The position numbers and the translations under genes are program-made. The notes below the pieces were generated by a model. The model had not been told where the DNA came from and did not search any database. It saw only the letters and a program-made list of their open reading frames with translations. From positions 27,852 to 91,851 of the forward strand of contig NZ_VFVL01000026.1 in the NCBI RefSeq assembly GCF_006442815.1: 64,000 bases of DNA, given 5' to 3'. This DNA comes from Mesorhizobium sp. B2-4-3 (GTDB lineage: Bacteria > Pseudomonadota > Alphaproteobacteria > Rhizobiales > Rhizobiaceae). Below are positions 17,974 to 26,573 of this stretch, piece after piece. The stretch's first letter is position 1, and each line of letters begins with the position of its first letter.

Positions 17974-18558
17974 ATGGGATCGAATACCGTGGTCAAGGTC
18001 ATCGCCAGTTCCTTACGCAAAGGCAACGTCGTCGATAAGGACGGCAAGCTCTATGTCATCCTCTTTGCCGAAAACATCCACCCTGGCAAGGGCACGCCGG
18101 TGACCCAGCTCGACATGCGCCGCATCGGCGACGGGGTGAAGGTCTCGGAGCGCTACCGCACGACCGAAATGGTCGAGCGCGCCTATGTCGAGGAACGCGA
18201 GCACACCTTCCTCTATTCCGACGACGAAGGTTTTCATTTCATGAACCCGGAAAGCTACGACCAGGTCGTGGCTTCGGAAGCCGTGGTCGGCGACTTCGCG
18301 CCCTATCTGCAGGAAGGCATGGCCGTCCAGCTGGCGCAGTTCAACGACGTGCCGATCTCGCTGGTGCTGCCGCAGCGCGCCACCTTCGAGGTGGTCGACA
18401 CCGAGCCGGTCACCAAGGGCCAGACGGCGTCTTCGTCCTACAAGCCGGCGATGCTCTCCAACGGCGTGCGCACGGCCGTGCCGCCGCATATCTCCGCCGG
18501 CACGCGTATCGTGGTGATGACCGCCGACGGGTCGTATGTCGAGCGCGCCAAGGACTGA
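17974..18558 (+). CDS. efp: Elongation factor P
   Basis: EF-P relieves ribosome stalling at polyproline. The protein has the KOW-like domain I (VIASSLRKGNVVDKDGKLYVI), the modification loop HPGKG with the target lysine (K39 from ATG 17974, K34 from GTG 17989), an OB domain, and the conserved tail TASSSYKPAMLSNGVRTAVPPHI then SYVERAKD. GTG 17989 gives the usual 189-residue length and may be the true start. Its divergent partner epmA should carry out the lysine modification. A clear terminator follows. Confidence 0.95.
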   Translation: MGSNTVVKVIASSLRKGNVVDKDGKLYVILFAENIHPGKGTPVTQLDMRRIGDGVKVSERYRTTEMVERAYVEEREHTFLYSDDEGFHFMNPESYDQVVASEAVVGDFAPYLQEGMAVQLAQFNDVPISLVLPQRATFEVVDTEPVTKGQTASSSYKPAMLSNGVRTAVPPHISAGTRIVVMTADGSYVERAKD

Positions 18559-18577
18559 GATTTACGGCATTCGTTGC

Positions 18578-18612
18578 AACGGCTCGCCTGGAGACAGGCG
18601 GGCCGTTTTTGT
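18578..18612 (+). terminator. Rho-independent terminator after efp
   Basis: The stem AACGGCTCGCCTG / CAGGCGGGCCGTT, with a GAGA loop and one T-G pair, is followed by a run of T. It lies 20 bases past the efp stop. Confidence 0.88.
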
Positions 18613-18744
18613 TTCGAAAAGAGTCAACCCGCGGGTCCATTCCGGCATGCCGTCCTCGTGGCGGCGCGCAGAATGCCCGAGTTAGCGGTTTTGCCGTTCT
18701 CAAACCCCTTTTCCGAAAACTTTCCAAGCGTCTACTATGTGCAC

Positions 18745-20247
18745 ATGCAGGGGACTCGCATCGCTTTTGGTCCGTTCGTACTCGATCCAGACACCGGGAC
18801 GCTCTTTAAAGAGCGGATCCCGATCGCTGTTGGGCATCGTGGGCTGACGTTGCTTGCCGCGCTTGCGGCACGGCCCGGCGAGATCCTGACCAAGGCCGAG
18901 CTGATGGACGCTGCCTGGCCGGGCACCGCCGTTGAAGAAGGCAACCTTACCGTCCAAATCGCGACTCTAAGAAAGGCTCTCGGTCCGGCTGACAACGGCG
19001 GTGAGTGGATCGCCACGGTGCCTCGCGTCGGCTACCGCTTCACCGGGACTGTCGAGCCAGCCGCGAGCGCATCCGGCAAACCGACACCAGCGTCCGGCAA
19101 GCCGTCGATCGCGGTGCTGCCTTTTGCCAATTTGGGCGGCGATCACGACCAGCAGTATCTCAGCGACGGCATAACCGAGGACATAATTACGGAGCTGGCC
19201 AGGTTTCGCTCCCTCCTCGTCATCGCCCGCAACTCATCCTTTCAGTTTCGCGATCCGGCATCGGACATTGCCGAAGTCCATCGCAAACTCGGGGTTCGCT
19301 ACCTGGTCGAAGGCAGCATACGAAAGCTCGGTGATCGCATTCGGATCACCACACAATTGATTGATGCCGCCACCGGCACCCACCTGTGGGCCCAACGGTA
19401 CGATCGGGCCCTCAACGACATCTTCGCATTGCAAGACGAGGTTGCTGCTCTCATCGCCTCGATGGTCGAAGGCCAAGCGGAGGCCGATTCGGCGAGCCGC
19501 TCCAGACGCAAGCCTCCGGCCGATTGGGATGCATACGACTACTACCTGCAGGGGCGTGCGCTCTTCCATCGATATGAACTGGACAAGTCCGAGCCCCTCT
19601 TCGTTCGGTGTGTCGAACTCGATTCGACATTCGCCCAAGGCCACGCCTTCCTCGCGCAGGCCCTCGTTGGCAGATTTTGGTACGACAACGATCCGCGGAC
19701 GCTGCAGAAGGCCTGGGACTCGGCACGAACGGCGCTCGCTCTCGACAGGAGCGATGGCGTCTGTCACCAGAGCATGGGATTGGTGCTTACGCATATGCGC
19801 CAACATAGCGATGCGGGAATGCATTTCGAGCGAGCACGCTCGTTGAACCCTTTAGATGTGAATATCGCAGGAGACTACGCAAGCTGGCTCAACTACGGTG
19901 GTTGGGCCGAGATGGCGCTCAACGTGCTCGAAAGTGCGCTGCTGCGCGACCCCTTGCCTCCGGTATGGTTCTGGGAGGTGAAGGGCAGCTCACTCTTCCT
20001 GCTGGGAAGGTACTCGCAAGCCGTCAGTTCGTATCAGAAAGCCGGAGACCAATTCTTCACTCATGCCTTCCTCGCAGCGGCATACGCACATTTGGGTGAG
20101 ATGGAGAAGGCGCGCGCTGAAGTCGAGGAAGCGCTGACAAGGAAACACGACGTGACTGTTCGACTGATTTCAGGTCTCCCGTTCGCCGACCCAGTCGCTC
20201 ACGAGCTTTTCACTTCAGGCTTCAGAAAAGCCGGTTTTCCCGCGTGA
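18745..20247 (+). CDS. Winged-helix (OmpR-type) regulator with TolB-like and TPR domains
   Basis: A roughly 500-residue CadC-like cytoplasmic regulator. Residues about 1-98 are an OmpR/PhoB-type DNA-binding winged helix (FGPFVLDPDTGTLFKERIPIAV, LTVQIATLRKALG, IATVPRVGYRF). Residues about 120-255 are the adenylate-cyclase-associated/TolB N-like domain (SIAVLPFANLGGD, YLSDGITEDIITELARFRSLLVIARNSSF, YLVEGSIRK). The rest is TPR-like repeats. No transmembrane helix was seen between the domains, unlike CadC. GTG 18739 or ATG 18745 may be the start; neither has a strong ribosome site. GC is lower than in the neighbours. The related domain order recurs at 36411-38387. Confidence 0.82.
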   Translation: MQGTRIAFGPFVLDPDTGTLFKERIPIAVGHRGLTLLAALAARPGEILTKAELMDAAWPGTAVEEGNLTVQIATLRKALGPADNGGEWIATVPRVGYRFTGTVEPAASASGKPTPASGKPSIAVLPFANLGGDHDQQYLSDGITEDIITELARFRSLLVIARNSSFQFRDPASDIAEVHRKLGVRYLVEGSIRKLGDRIRITTQLIDAATGTHLWAQRYDRALNDIFALQDEVAALIASMVEGQAEADSASRSRRKPPADWDAYDYYLQGRALFHRYELDKSEPLFVRCVELDSTFAQGHAFLAQALVGRFWYDNDPRTLQKAWDSARTALALDRSDGVCHQSMGLVLTHMRQHSDAGMHFERARSLNPLDVNIAGDYASWLNYGGWAEMALNVLESALLRDPLPPVWFWEVKGSSLFLLGRYSQAVSSYQKAGDQFFTHAFLAAAYAHLGEMEKARAEVEEALTRKHDVTVRLISGLPFADPVAHELFTSGFRKAGFPA

Positions 20248-20465
20248 ACGTATCTACGATCCTGGCCTATTTCGACTTTGGTAAACATGCGGACGATCCT
20301 GATGCCCCACAGGACAGCAGGCCCGCCTGCAACCAAGCGAGCCACGGTCAGCACGGTTGCCCGCCGTCTGGGTGTTAGGCTCTCACCCGAAGCGATCCTG
20401 CCAGCGGTGACAGGTACAAAGTGGTGACCTTGGCCCCAAAGCCCAGCTTGGCTAGAGTTCGAAAG

Positions 20466-20849
20466 ATGCTGGACGCCATTCACCACGTTGCGCTTATCTG
20501 CACCGATTACGATCGGTCGCGACGGTTCTATGTCGAGCTCCTCGGCCTGGACCTGATCCACGAGGTCTATCGGGAGGAGCGGCAGTCTTGGAAGGCCGAC
20601 CTGCGGATCGGATCCGCCCTGCTGGAATTATTCTCCTTCCCTGACCCAGCGCCGCGGCCGTCCTATCCAGAGGCGACAGGGCTGCGGCACTTGGCATTTG
20701 CTGTAGGAAACCTCGACCCCGTAGTTGCGCGCCTGGAAGCCGCCGGCGTTGCCGTGGAGGCAATCCGGATCGACCCATATACGGATCGGCGCTTCACCTT
20801 CTTTAGCGACCCGGATGGATTGCCGTTGGAACTCTACGAGGCGCAATAA
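20466..20849 (+). CDS. VOC family protein (YaeR/GloA2-like)
   Basis: A 127-residue single-domain vicinal-oxygen-chelate protein. IHHVALICTDYDRSRRFYVELLG, the glutamate in ALLELFSFPD, GLRHLAFAV and the final FFSDPDGLPLELYE give the usual metal ligands (H, E, H, E). It closely follows the YaeR (GloA2) type, a glyoxalase-I-like protein whose substrate is not firmly known. It stands alone; the 218-bp spacer before it shows no gene. Confidence 0.88.
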   Translation: MLDAIHHVALICTDYDRSRRFYVELLGLDLIHEVYREERQSWKADLRIGSALLELFSFPDPAPRPSYPEATGLRHLAFAVGNLDPVVARLEAAGVAVEAIRIDPYTDRRFTFFSDPDGLPLELYEAQ

Positions 20850-20951
20850 GGTATCGTTTATACGACAGTCCGCGTATCGCGCGCAGCAGCGATCCAGGCG
20901 GAACCCTAAGGCGGGTGACCAGTTGAAAGGGATTGGAAAGGAGACAACGTC

Positions 20952-21674
20952 ATGGCCGACGGTTCCGCCCTGCAACCCGCTGCTGCGATCGCTCACAAGA
21001 ACCGCGCCCGCCAGCCGAACGAGAGCGCCGAATACCGCAAGTCGCGCGAGGCCCTATTGATCGAGGAGATCGAACTCAACCGCCACATCGCGCGCGTCGC
21101 GGCCCAGCGTCGCGCCTTGCCGCCTGGCGGCGAGGTGAAGGGCGACTATCAGTTCATCGGCGAAGCCAGCAGCGTGGCCGGCGCCAATCCAATCGGCTTC
21201 GAGGAGCTCTTCGGCGATAAGGACACTCTGTTCGTCTACAACTGGATGTATGGCCCCAAGCGCCAGCGCCCTTGCCCCATGTGCACCGCGCTGCTGAGCT
21301 GCCTGGACGGCAACGCCGACCACCTCCGCCAACGAATCGCCCTCGCCGTCGTCGGCCTTTCGACCATCGAGCGGCAGATTGCCTTCAAGGTAGAGCGTGG
21401 CTGGAAGAACCTGCCTCTCTACGCCGACGTCAACGGGAATTTTAGCCGGGACTACCACGCGATCATGGACGACGGGACCGACACCGCCGCCGAAAACGTC
21501 TTCACCCGGCGCGACGGAACCATTCGGCACTTCTGGGGCGCGGAACTGGGTTTCGAGTCAGCCGATCCGGGCAAAGACCCGACAACCGAGCCCGACTTGA
21601 TGATGCTGTGGAACGTCCTGGACTGGACGCCGGAAGGCCGCGGGACCGACTGGTACCCGAAGATCACCTACTAA
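20952..21674 (+). CDS. DUF899 family thioredoxin-like protein
   Basis: A 240-residue DUF899 protein. The family has a thioredoxin-like fold and here carries a CPMC pair (C108, C111) in the position of the redox site. ATG 20952 follows AAAGGAGACAACGTC, a strong ribosome site. Conserved stretches include FVYNWMYGPKRQRPCPMC, WKNLPLYAD and the C-terminal NVLDWTPEGRGTDWYPKITY. Function is unproven; a thiol-disulfide or peroxide-related role is inferred. A second DUF899 gene (28949) is only distantly similar. Confidence 0.85.
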   Translation: MADGSALQPAAAIAHKNRARQPNESAEYRKSREALLIEEIELNRHIARVAAQRRALPPGGEVKGDYQFIGEASSVAGANPIGFEELFGDKDTLFVYNWMYGPKRQRPCPMCTALLSCLDGNADHLRQRIALAVVGLSTIERQIAFKVERGWKNLPLYADVNGNFSRDYHAIMDDGTDTAAENVFTRRDGTIRHFWGAELGFESADPGKDPTTEPDLMMLWNVLDWTPEGRGTDWYPKITY

Positions 21675-21829
21675 GCGGTCGAGATGGTTTGCCAGAGGTA
21701 TGGCGTAGCGGAAAAGGGTGGAGACCTGCCAATCCGCTCACGGTTCCGCTCAAGGCATTCGCATGTTGTCACCAAACGTCTGCAATTGGTGCTCAGTGGC
21801 CAATCCGGCGCGTAAGTATTCCGCGCTGT

Positions 21830-22510
21830 CTAATTGGCCACACCATCAGCTGCCATTTCCACCGGTAAGCCCGCAGCTTTCCACTCCGGCATGCCATCCT
21901 CCATCCGGCGCGCCGCAAGCCCGAGCGAGCGCAGCGCCGCGACAGCCTCGAAGGACATCACGCACCATGGGCCGCGGCAATAGGCGACGACCTCCTTGCC
22001 GGTATCGGCACCGCCGGACCACGCCTTGATTTCGCTGAGCGGGACATTGATGGCGCCGGGCACATGGCCGAGCGCGAATTCATCCGCCGGACGAACGTCG
22101 ATCAGCGTCACCAACCCGTCGCGCATCAGCCTCTGAAGCTCGTCGCGCGTGACCGACCGCATGTCATCACGCGCGTCGAAATAGCCGCGCACGATGCGGT
22201 CTACCTCGGCGAGATGCCGCTCGGCGACGCCGCGCACCGCGGCGAAAGCGGAAAGCACGCTCGCATCGGCCAGCGAATAATGCACGAATTTGCCGTCGCG
22301 CTCGGCCGAGACGATGCCGGCGCGGCGCAGCGCCTGCAGATGCTGGGAAATGTTGGCGACAGGCTGGCCCAGCTTGACCGCCAGCGCCTCGACGCTGCGC
22401 GCGCCCTGCGCCAGATGCTCGATCATTTCCAGGCGCAGCGGATGACCGAGCGCCTTGGCCACGATCGCGAACTGCTCGTACAGCGCCTGTTTCGGATTGC
22501 GGATTGACAT
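21830..22510 (-). CDS. ArsR-family regulator fused to a rhodanese domain
   Basis: A 226-residue fusion. Residues about 1-100 are an ArsR winged helix (IVAKALGHPLRLEMIEHLAQGARSVEALAVKLGQPVANISQHLQ). Residues about 125-220 are a rhodanese domain (LIDVRPADEFALGHVPGAINVPL) with active-site loop CRGPWC. It is divergent from a persulfide-dioxygenase-like hydrolase. Such fusions are known to sense sulfane sulfur (BigR/SqrR-like settings), with the rhodanese cysteine as likely sensor or carrier. It probably represses the divergent MBL-MFS unit. Confidence 0.9.
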   Translation of the reverse strand: MSIRNPKQALYEQFAIVAKALGHPLRLEMIEHLAQGARSVEALAVKLGQPVANISQHLQALRRAGIVSAERDGKFVHYSLADASVLSAFAAVRGVAERHLAEVDRIVRGYFDARDDMRSVTRDELQRLMRDGLVTLIDVRPADEFALGHVPGAINVPLSEIKAWSGGADTGKEVVAYCRGPWCVMSFEAVAALRSLGLAARRMEDGMPEWKAAGLPVEMAADGVAN

Positions 22511-22623
22511 CGCCTTTTCGCTAACGCATCGTCATTCAATAGAATTGTTGAATGGCAGTTTCAGCTCGGACTGTCAAGCAGGGCACGCTGCCCGGCACAT
22601 TCGCCCGCTCGGAGGAAAAAGCG

Positions 22624-23355
22624 ATGATTCTCAGGCAGTTCCTGCATAGCGACCCGGTTGCCGCCTCCTACCTGTTCGGCTGCGGCGGCAAGGCTTCCGC
22701 GGCCGTGGTTGATCCGCTCGGCGACATCGCGACCTATGTCGAGGCGGCGAATGCCGCGGGCATGCGCATCCTCTATGTCGTCGACACTCATATCCATGCC
22801 GACCACATCTCGGCCGGCCGGGCGCTGGCCGAGGCGACGGGCGCCGACTATGTGCTGTTCGAGGGCGCCGAAGCCGGTTTCCCGTTCCGGCGGGTGAAGG
22901 ACGGCGAGGTGCTGGAGCTTGGCAACGTCACGGCGACCGTCATGCATACGCCGGGCCACACGCCGGAGCATTTGAGCCTTCTCGTCACCGACCGGACACG
23001 GTCGGCCGAACCCTGGTTCGTGCTCACCGGGCACACGCTGATGGTCGGCGATCTCGGTCGCACCGAGCTTGCTTCAAACGCCGAGGACGGCGCTCGCGCG
23101 CTCTACGCCAGCGTGCGTCGCCTGAAAGAACTGCCCGACCACATCGAGGTGCTGCCCGGCGCCTATTCCGGCTCGGTCTGCGGCCGCTCGCTGAGCGGCA
23201 AGCCGACGTCGACCATCGGCTTCGAGCGGCGCTTCAACAAGGCCTTCCGCATCGAGGACGAGGATGAGTTCGTGGCCGCGATGACCGCCGATATCCCTCC
23301 CCCGCCGCCAGAGGCCGCGCGGACCCGGGCCGTCAACGCCGGGGCGAAATCTTGA
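22624..23355 (+). CDS. MBL-fold hydrolase (persulfide dioxygenase / glyoxalase II-like)
   Basis: A 243-residue metallo-beta-lactamase-fold enzyme. The metal site THIHADH (H56, H58, D60, H61) and later MHTPGHTPEHLSLLV and the VGDLGRTEL block match the ETHE1/Blh group that oxidises glutathione persulfide. ATG 22624 has GGAGGAAAAAGCG just upstream and was preferred over an in-frame ATG at 22552. It overlaps the MFS gene by four bases and is divergent from the ArsR-rhodanese regulator, so a role in sulfide or persulfide detoxification is likely. Confidence 0.87.
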   Translation: MILRQFLHSDPVAASYLFGCGGKASAAVVDPLGDIATYVEAANAAGMRILYVVDTHIHADHISAGRALAEATGADYVLFEGAEAGFPFRRVKDGEVLELGNVTATVMHTPGHTPEHLSLLVTDRTRSAEPWFVLTGHTLMVGDLGRTELASNAEDGARALYASVRRLKELPDHIEVLPGAYSGSVCGRSLSGKPTSTIGFERRFNKAFRIEDEDEFVAAMTADIPPPPPEAARTRAVNAGAKS

Positions 23356-24614
23356 GCACAGCGGCGCCCGCCGTCGCGCTCGGCCTCAAGGCCAACTGGA
23401 AGCAGTTTTCGCTGCTGGTGCTGATCAACGCCTTTGTCGGCGGCATGGTCGGCATCGAGCGCACCGTGGTGCCGCTGATCGGCGCGGAGGAATTCGGCGT
23501 TGCGTCGACCACGCTGGTCGTCTCCTTCATCGTCAGCTTCGGCGTGGTCAAGGCCTGCGCCAACCTCGTCTCCGGCCAGCTTGCCGACACATGGGGGCGC
23601 AAGCGCGTGCTGATCCTCGGCTGGCTGTTCGGTCTGCCGGTGCCGTTCATCATCATCTCAGCGCCGAGTTGGGGCTGGATCGTCGCCGCCAACGCGCTGC
23701 TCGGTATCAACCAGGGGTTCGCCTGGTCGATGACGGTGATCATGAAGGTCGATCTGGTTGGGCCGAAATCGCGTGGGCTTGCTGTCGGGCTCAACGAGTT
23801 CGCCGGCTACCTCGCCGTCGGCGTCACCGCCTTCCTCACCGGCTATATGGCCAGCCGCTACGGGCTGCGTCCGGTGCCGATCTATCTCGGCATCGGCTAC
23901 GCGGTCCTTGGCGCCGCGCTGTCGATCCTGCTCGTGCGTGACACGCGCGAGCATGTGCGGCTGGAACTGGCCAACCATCCAAAACAGGCTTCGCCGCTGA
24001 GCTTCCGCGAGATCTTCATGCTGACCTCGTTCGGCGACCGCAATTTGTTCGCCGCCTCGCAGGCCGGCCTGGTCAACAATTTGAACGACGGCATGAGCTG
24101 GGGGCTGTTTCCGCTTTTCTTCGTCGCCAATGGGCTCGGCGTCGAGCGCATCGGCATCCTCAAGGCGGTCTATCCGGCGGTGTGGGGCATCTTCCAGGTC
24201 GCCACCGGGCCATTGAGCGACCGCTGGGGCCGCAAGGGACTGATCGTCGCCGGCATGTGGGTGCAGGCGGCGGGGCTTATGCTCACCGCCATGACGCGCG
24301 ATTTCGGCTGGTGGCTGCTGGCGAGCCTGCTGCTGGGCCTCGGCACGGCGATGGTCTATCCGTGCCTGATCGCGGCGGTGTCGGACGCATCGCATCCCTC
24401 CTGGCGGGCGCGCTCGCTCAGCGTCTACCGTTTCTGGCGCGATCTCGGCTATGCGGTCGGGGCGCTGTCCGCAGGCCTGATCGCCGACTTCTTCGGTTTC
24501 GTCGCCGCGATTGCGGCTATTGCCGCATTGACCTTCCTGTCGGGCGCGATCGTCGCGGTGACGATGCGCGAGACGCGTTCCGCCGCCGTGGTTCCGACAT
24601 CGGGCGATCGTTGA
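23352..24614 (+). CDS. MFS transporter
   Basis: A 420-residue major-facilitator protein with twelve hydrophobic segments and the loop 2-3 motif GQLADTWGRKRVLI, repeated in the second half as GPLSDRWGRKGLIV. The start is TTG 23352, overlapping the stop of the MBL gene (TTGA). It belongs to the putative sulfur-responsive unit and may export a sulfur oxyanion or related compound; the substrate is not visible. Confidence 0.88.
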   Translation: MSTAAPAVALGLKANWKQFSLLVLINAFVGGMVGIERTVVPLIGAEEFGVASTTLVVSFIVSFGVVKACANLVSGQLADTWGRKRVLILGWLFGLPVPFIIISAPSWGWIVAANALLGINQGFAWSMTVIMKVDLVGPKSRGLAVGLNEFAGYLAVGVTAFLTGYMASRYGLRPVPIYLGIGYAVLGAALSILLVRDTREHVRLELANHPKQASPLSFREIFMLTSFGDRNLFAASQAGLVNNLNDGMSWGLFPLFFVANGLGVERIGILKAVYPAVWGIFQVATGPLSDRWGRKGLIVAGMWVQAAGLMLTAMTRDFGWWLLASLLLGLGTAMVYPCLIAAVSDASHPSWRARSLSVYRFWRDLGYAVGALSAGLIADFFGFVAAIAAIAALTFLSGAIVAVTMRETRSAAVVPTSGDR

Positions 24615-24721
24615 GACCGCCTCCAAAACGAGGGCCGCGTTTACGTTAATGGAAGCTTGATGCTGCGCGGGACGTGCCCGTCCGCTACAATCTGGACAGG
24701 TACATTTCCTCGAGATCGTTC

Positions 24722-25804
24722 ATGAGCAACCCGAACCGCATGCCGTGGGTGGATACGGCAAAAGGTCTTTCCATCATCCTGGTGGTGATGATGTATGCCG
24801 CCTACAACACCGGTGAATACACCGGCGGCGTCGGCTTCCTGCATTACGTCATCGGCTTCGCGACGCCGTTCCGCATGCCGGAATTCTTCCTGATCTCGGG
24901 CCTGTTCCTGTCGCAGGTGATCGACCGGCCATGGCGGCGCTATGTCGACCGGCGCGTCGTCCATTACCTCTATTTCTATGTGCTTTGGGCGACCATCTCG
25001 ATCGGACTGAAGATCGGCATCTTCAGCCGCGATCCGGCCGGCATGCTGCACGATCTCGCGATGGCCGCCGTCGAGCCGTACGGCGTGTTGTGGTTCATCT
25101 ACATGCTGGCGGTTTTCGGGATCGTCATCCGCCTGCTGCGGGAGCTTCGCGTGCCGCACTGGGTCGTCATCTTGGCTGCCGCCGCGCTGCAGATGTGGGC
25201 GCCGAAGCCGGACAGCTACGCGCTCGAGCAGTTCGCCGCCTATTTCGTGTTCTTCTATCTCGGCTTCGTGCTCGCGCCGCTGATATTCCGGGTGGTGGAG
25301 TGGACGCAGGCCCGGCCGGCGGTCGCCGTTCTCGGCCTGCTCGCCTGGGCGCTCGTCAACGGCCTGCTCGTCTATTCGCCGGGCTACGCCGTGCAGCCGG
25401 TCGGCATGCAGATGGGCCTGGCGGCATGGCCGCCGCTGCATCTGTCGCTTGCCGTGGCCGGCGCGGTGGCGCTCTGCGTCGCCGGCGGTTACCTGTCGAA
25501 ATTCACTTCCATGGAATGGCTGCGCTGGCTCGGCGAGCATTCGCTGGTCGTCTATGTCGCCTTCACCATCCCGATGTCGATCTTCCGCGGTGTCATGCTG
25601 GCAAGCGGCCTTCTGACCGACACCGGCATGCTGAGCCTCGCCGTATTGCTCGTCTCGATCGTCAGCCCGGTTGTGCTTTACTTCATCGTCAAGCGCATCG
25701 GCTTCGGCACTTTCCTGTTCGAACGGCCGGCCTGGGCGCATGTCGACAGGCCGAACGCCGCCAAGGCCTCCAGCATGCCGCGGCCGGCACGCGAGGCGGC
25801 CTGA
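24722..25804 (+). CDS. Acyltransferase family 3 (OpgC-like) membrane protein
   Basis: A 360-residue inner-membrane protein with about ten helices and the family opening PWVDTAKGLSIILVVMMY. PFRMPEFFLISGLFLS supplies the usual R/E region and YVDRRVVHYLYFYVLW follows. Members transfer acyl or succinyl groups to periplasmic or surface sugars. ATG 24722 (MSNPNRMPW) is preferred over 24674, which adds an unconserved leader. It appears to be a single-gene unit, convergent with the beta-propeller gene. Confidence 0.85.
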   Translation: MSNPNRMPWVDTAKGLSIILVVMMYAAYNTGEYTGGVGFLHYVIGFATPFRMPEFFLISGLFLSQVIDRPWRRYVDRRVVHYLYFYVLWATISIGLKIGIFSRDPAGMLHDLAMAAVEPYGVLWFIYMLAVFGIVIRLLRELRVPHWVVILAAAALQMWAPKPDSYALEQFAAYFVFFYLGFVLAPLIFRVVEWTQARPAVAVLGLLAWALVNGLLVYSPGYAVQPVGMQMGLAAWPPLHLSLAVAGAVALCVAGGYLSKFTSMEWLRWLGEHSLVVYVAFTIPMSIFRGVMLASGLLTDTGMLSLAVLLVSIVSPVVLYFIVKRIGFGTFLFERPAWAHVDRPNAAKASSMPRPAREAA

Positions 25805-25829
25805 TCAGGCCGCCCCATCCGTTAGCCCG

Positions 25830-26471
25830 TTACTTGCCACCGCCGTGTCCCGGGCGCCGCGCGGCCTTGATCTTGCCGCTGCTGCCGCCGCCGCAGAAGA
25901 AGCAGCCGCCGCCGTCGGATTCCAGCCCCGACACGCCGGAGGGCATCGCCAGTTCCTGCAACACGTCGCCTGTGTCGGGATCGACGCGCACCAGATCGCC
26001 CTCCTCGCCCTCCCAGGTGGCATGCCAGAGCTCGCCATCGACCCAGGTGACGCCGGTGACGACGCGCTTCGATTCGATCGTGCGGATCACCTTGCCCGTT
26101 TCAGGATCGATCTGATGGATCTTGTGTGCCCGGTATTCGCCGACCCAGAGCGAACCCTCGGCCCAGGCCATGCCTGAGTCTCCCCCGTTGCCGGGGGCAG
26201 GAATGGTTGCGACGACCTTGCCGATCTTCGGGTCGACCTTGTGGATACGATCCTCGGCAATCTGGTAGAGATATTCGCCGTCGAAGGCAGTACCGGCATG
26301 CGAGGCGACATCGATCGTACGCACGATCATGCCGCTGTCGGGATCGAGCACGTTCAGCTTGTCGCCACTGGCGAACCAGACATTTTCGCCGTCATAGGTA
26401 ACGCCGTTAACGCGCTCGACGCCGGGGAACGGTCCGTATTCACGCAGGATCTCGGCAGCGGCTCGTTTCAT
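25830..26471 (-). CDS. Beta-propeller (PQQ/Vgb-like repeat) protein
   Basis: A 213-residue protein made of repeated blades of about 44 residues, each with an (I/L)DP-x-(T/S)G turn (VLDPDSGMIVRTID, KVDPKIGKVVATI, QIDPETGKVIRTI, RVDPDTGDVLQEL). ATG 26471 was chosen because GGAG lies about nine bases upstream. There is no signal peptide. The tail CFFCGGGSSGKIKAARRPGHGGGK has a Cys pair and is glycine-rich, perhaps a metal site. Similar proteins resemble glutamine-cyclotransferase-like and virginiamycin-lyase-like propellers, but a function is not assigned. Confidence 0.75.
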   Translation of the reverse strand: MKRAAAEILREYGPFPGVERVNGVTYDGENVWFASGDKLNVLDPDSGMIVRTIDVASHAGTAFDGEYLYQIAEDRIHKVDPKIGKVVATIPAPGNGGDSGMAWAEGSLWVGEYRAHKIHQIDPETGKVIRTIESKRVVTGVTWVDGELWHATWEGEEGDLVRVDPDTGDVLQELAMPSGVSGLESDGGGCFFCGGGSSGKIKAARRPGHGGGK

Positions 26472-26529
26472 TTTCCAAATCTCCATCGGTCTCTTGTGTC
26501 AGCTTCGACTCTAGCCGCCCGGCTACAAA

Positions 26530-26556
26530 CCTGAGAGTAACAACACAGTCGCGAAT
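26530..26556. repeat. 27-bp direct repeat, left copy, flanking the alcohol dehydrogenase gene
   Basis: This segment matches 27626-27652 at 25 of 27 positions in the same orientation; the shared core is GAGTAACAACACAGTCG. The two copies bracket the alcohol dehydrogenase gene. Read on the minus strand this copy encodes FATVLLLSGL followed by a stop. Confidence 0.85.
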
Positions 26557-26573
26557 TTACCGAAGCCGGCGCC

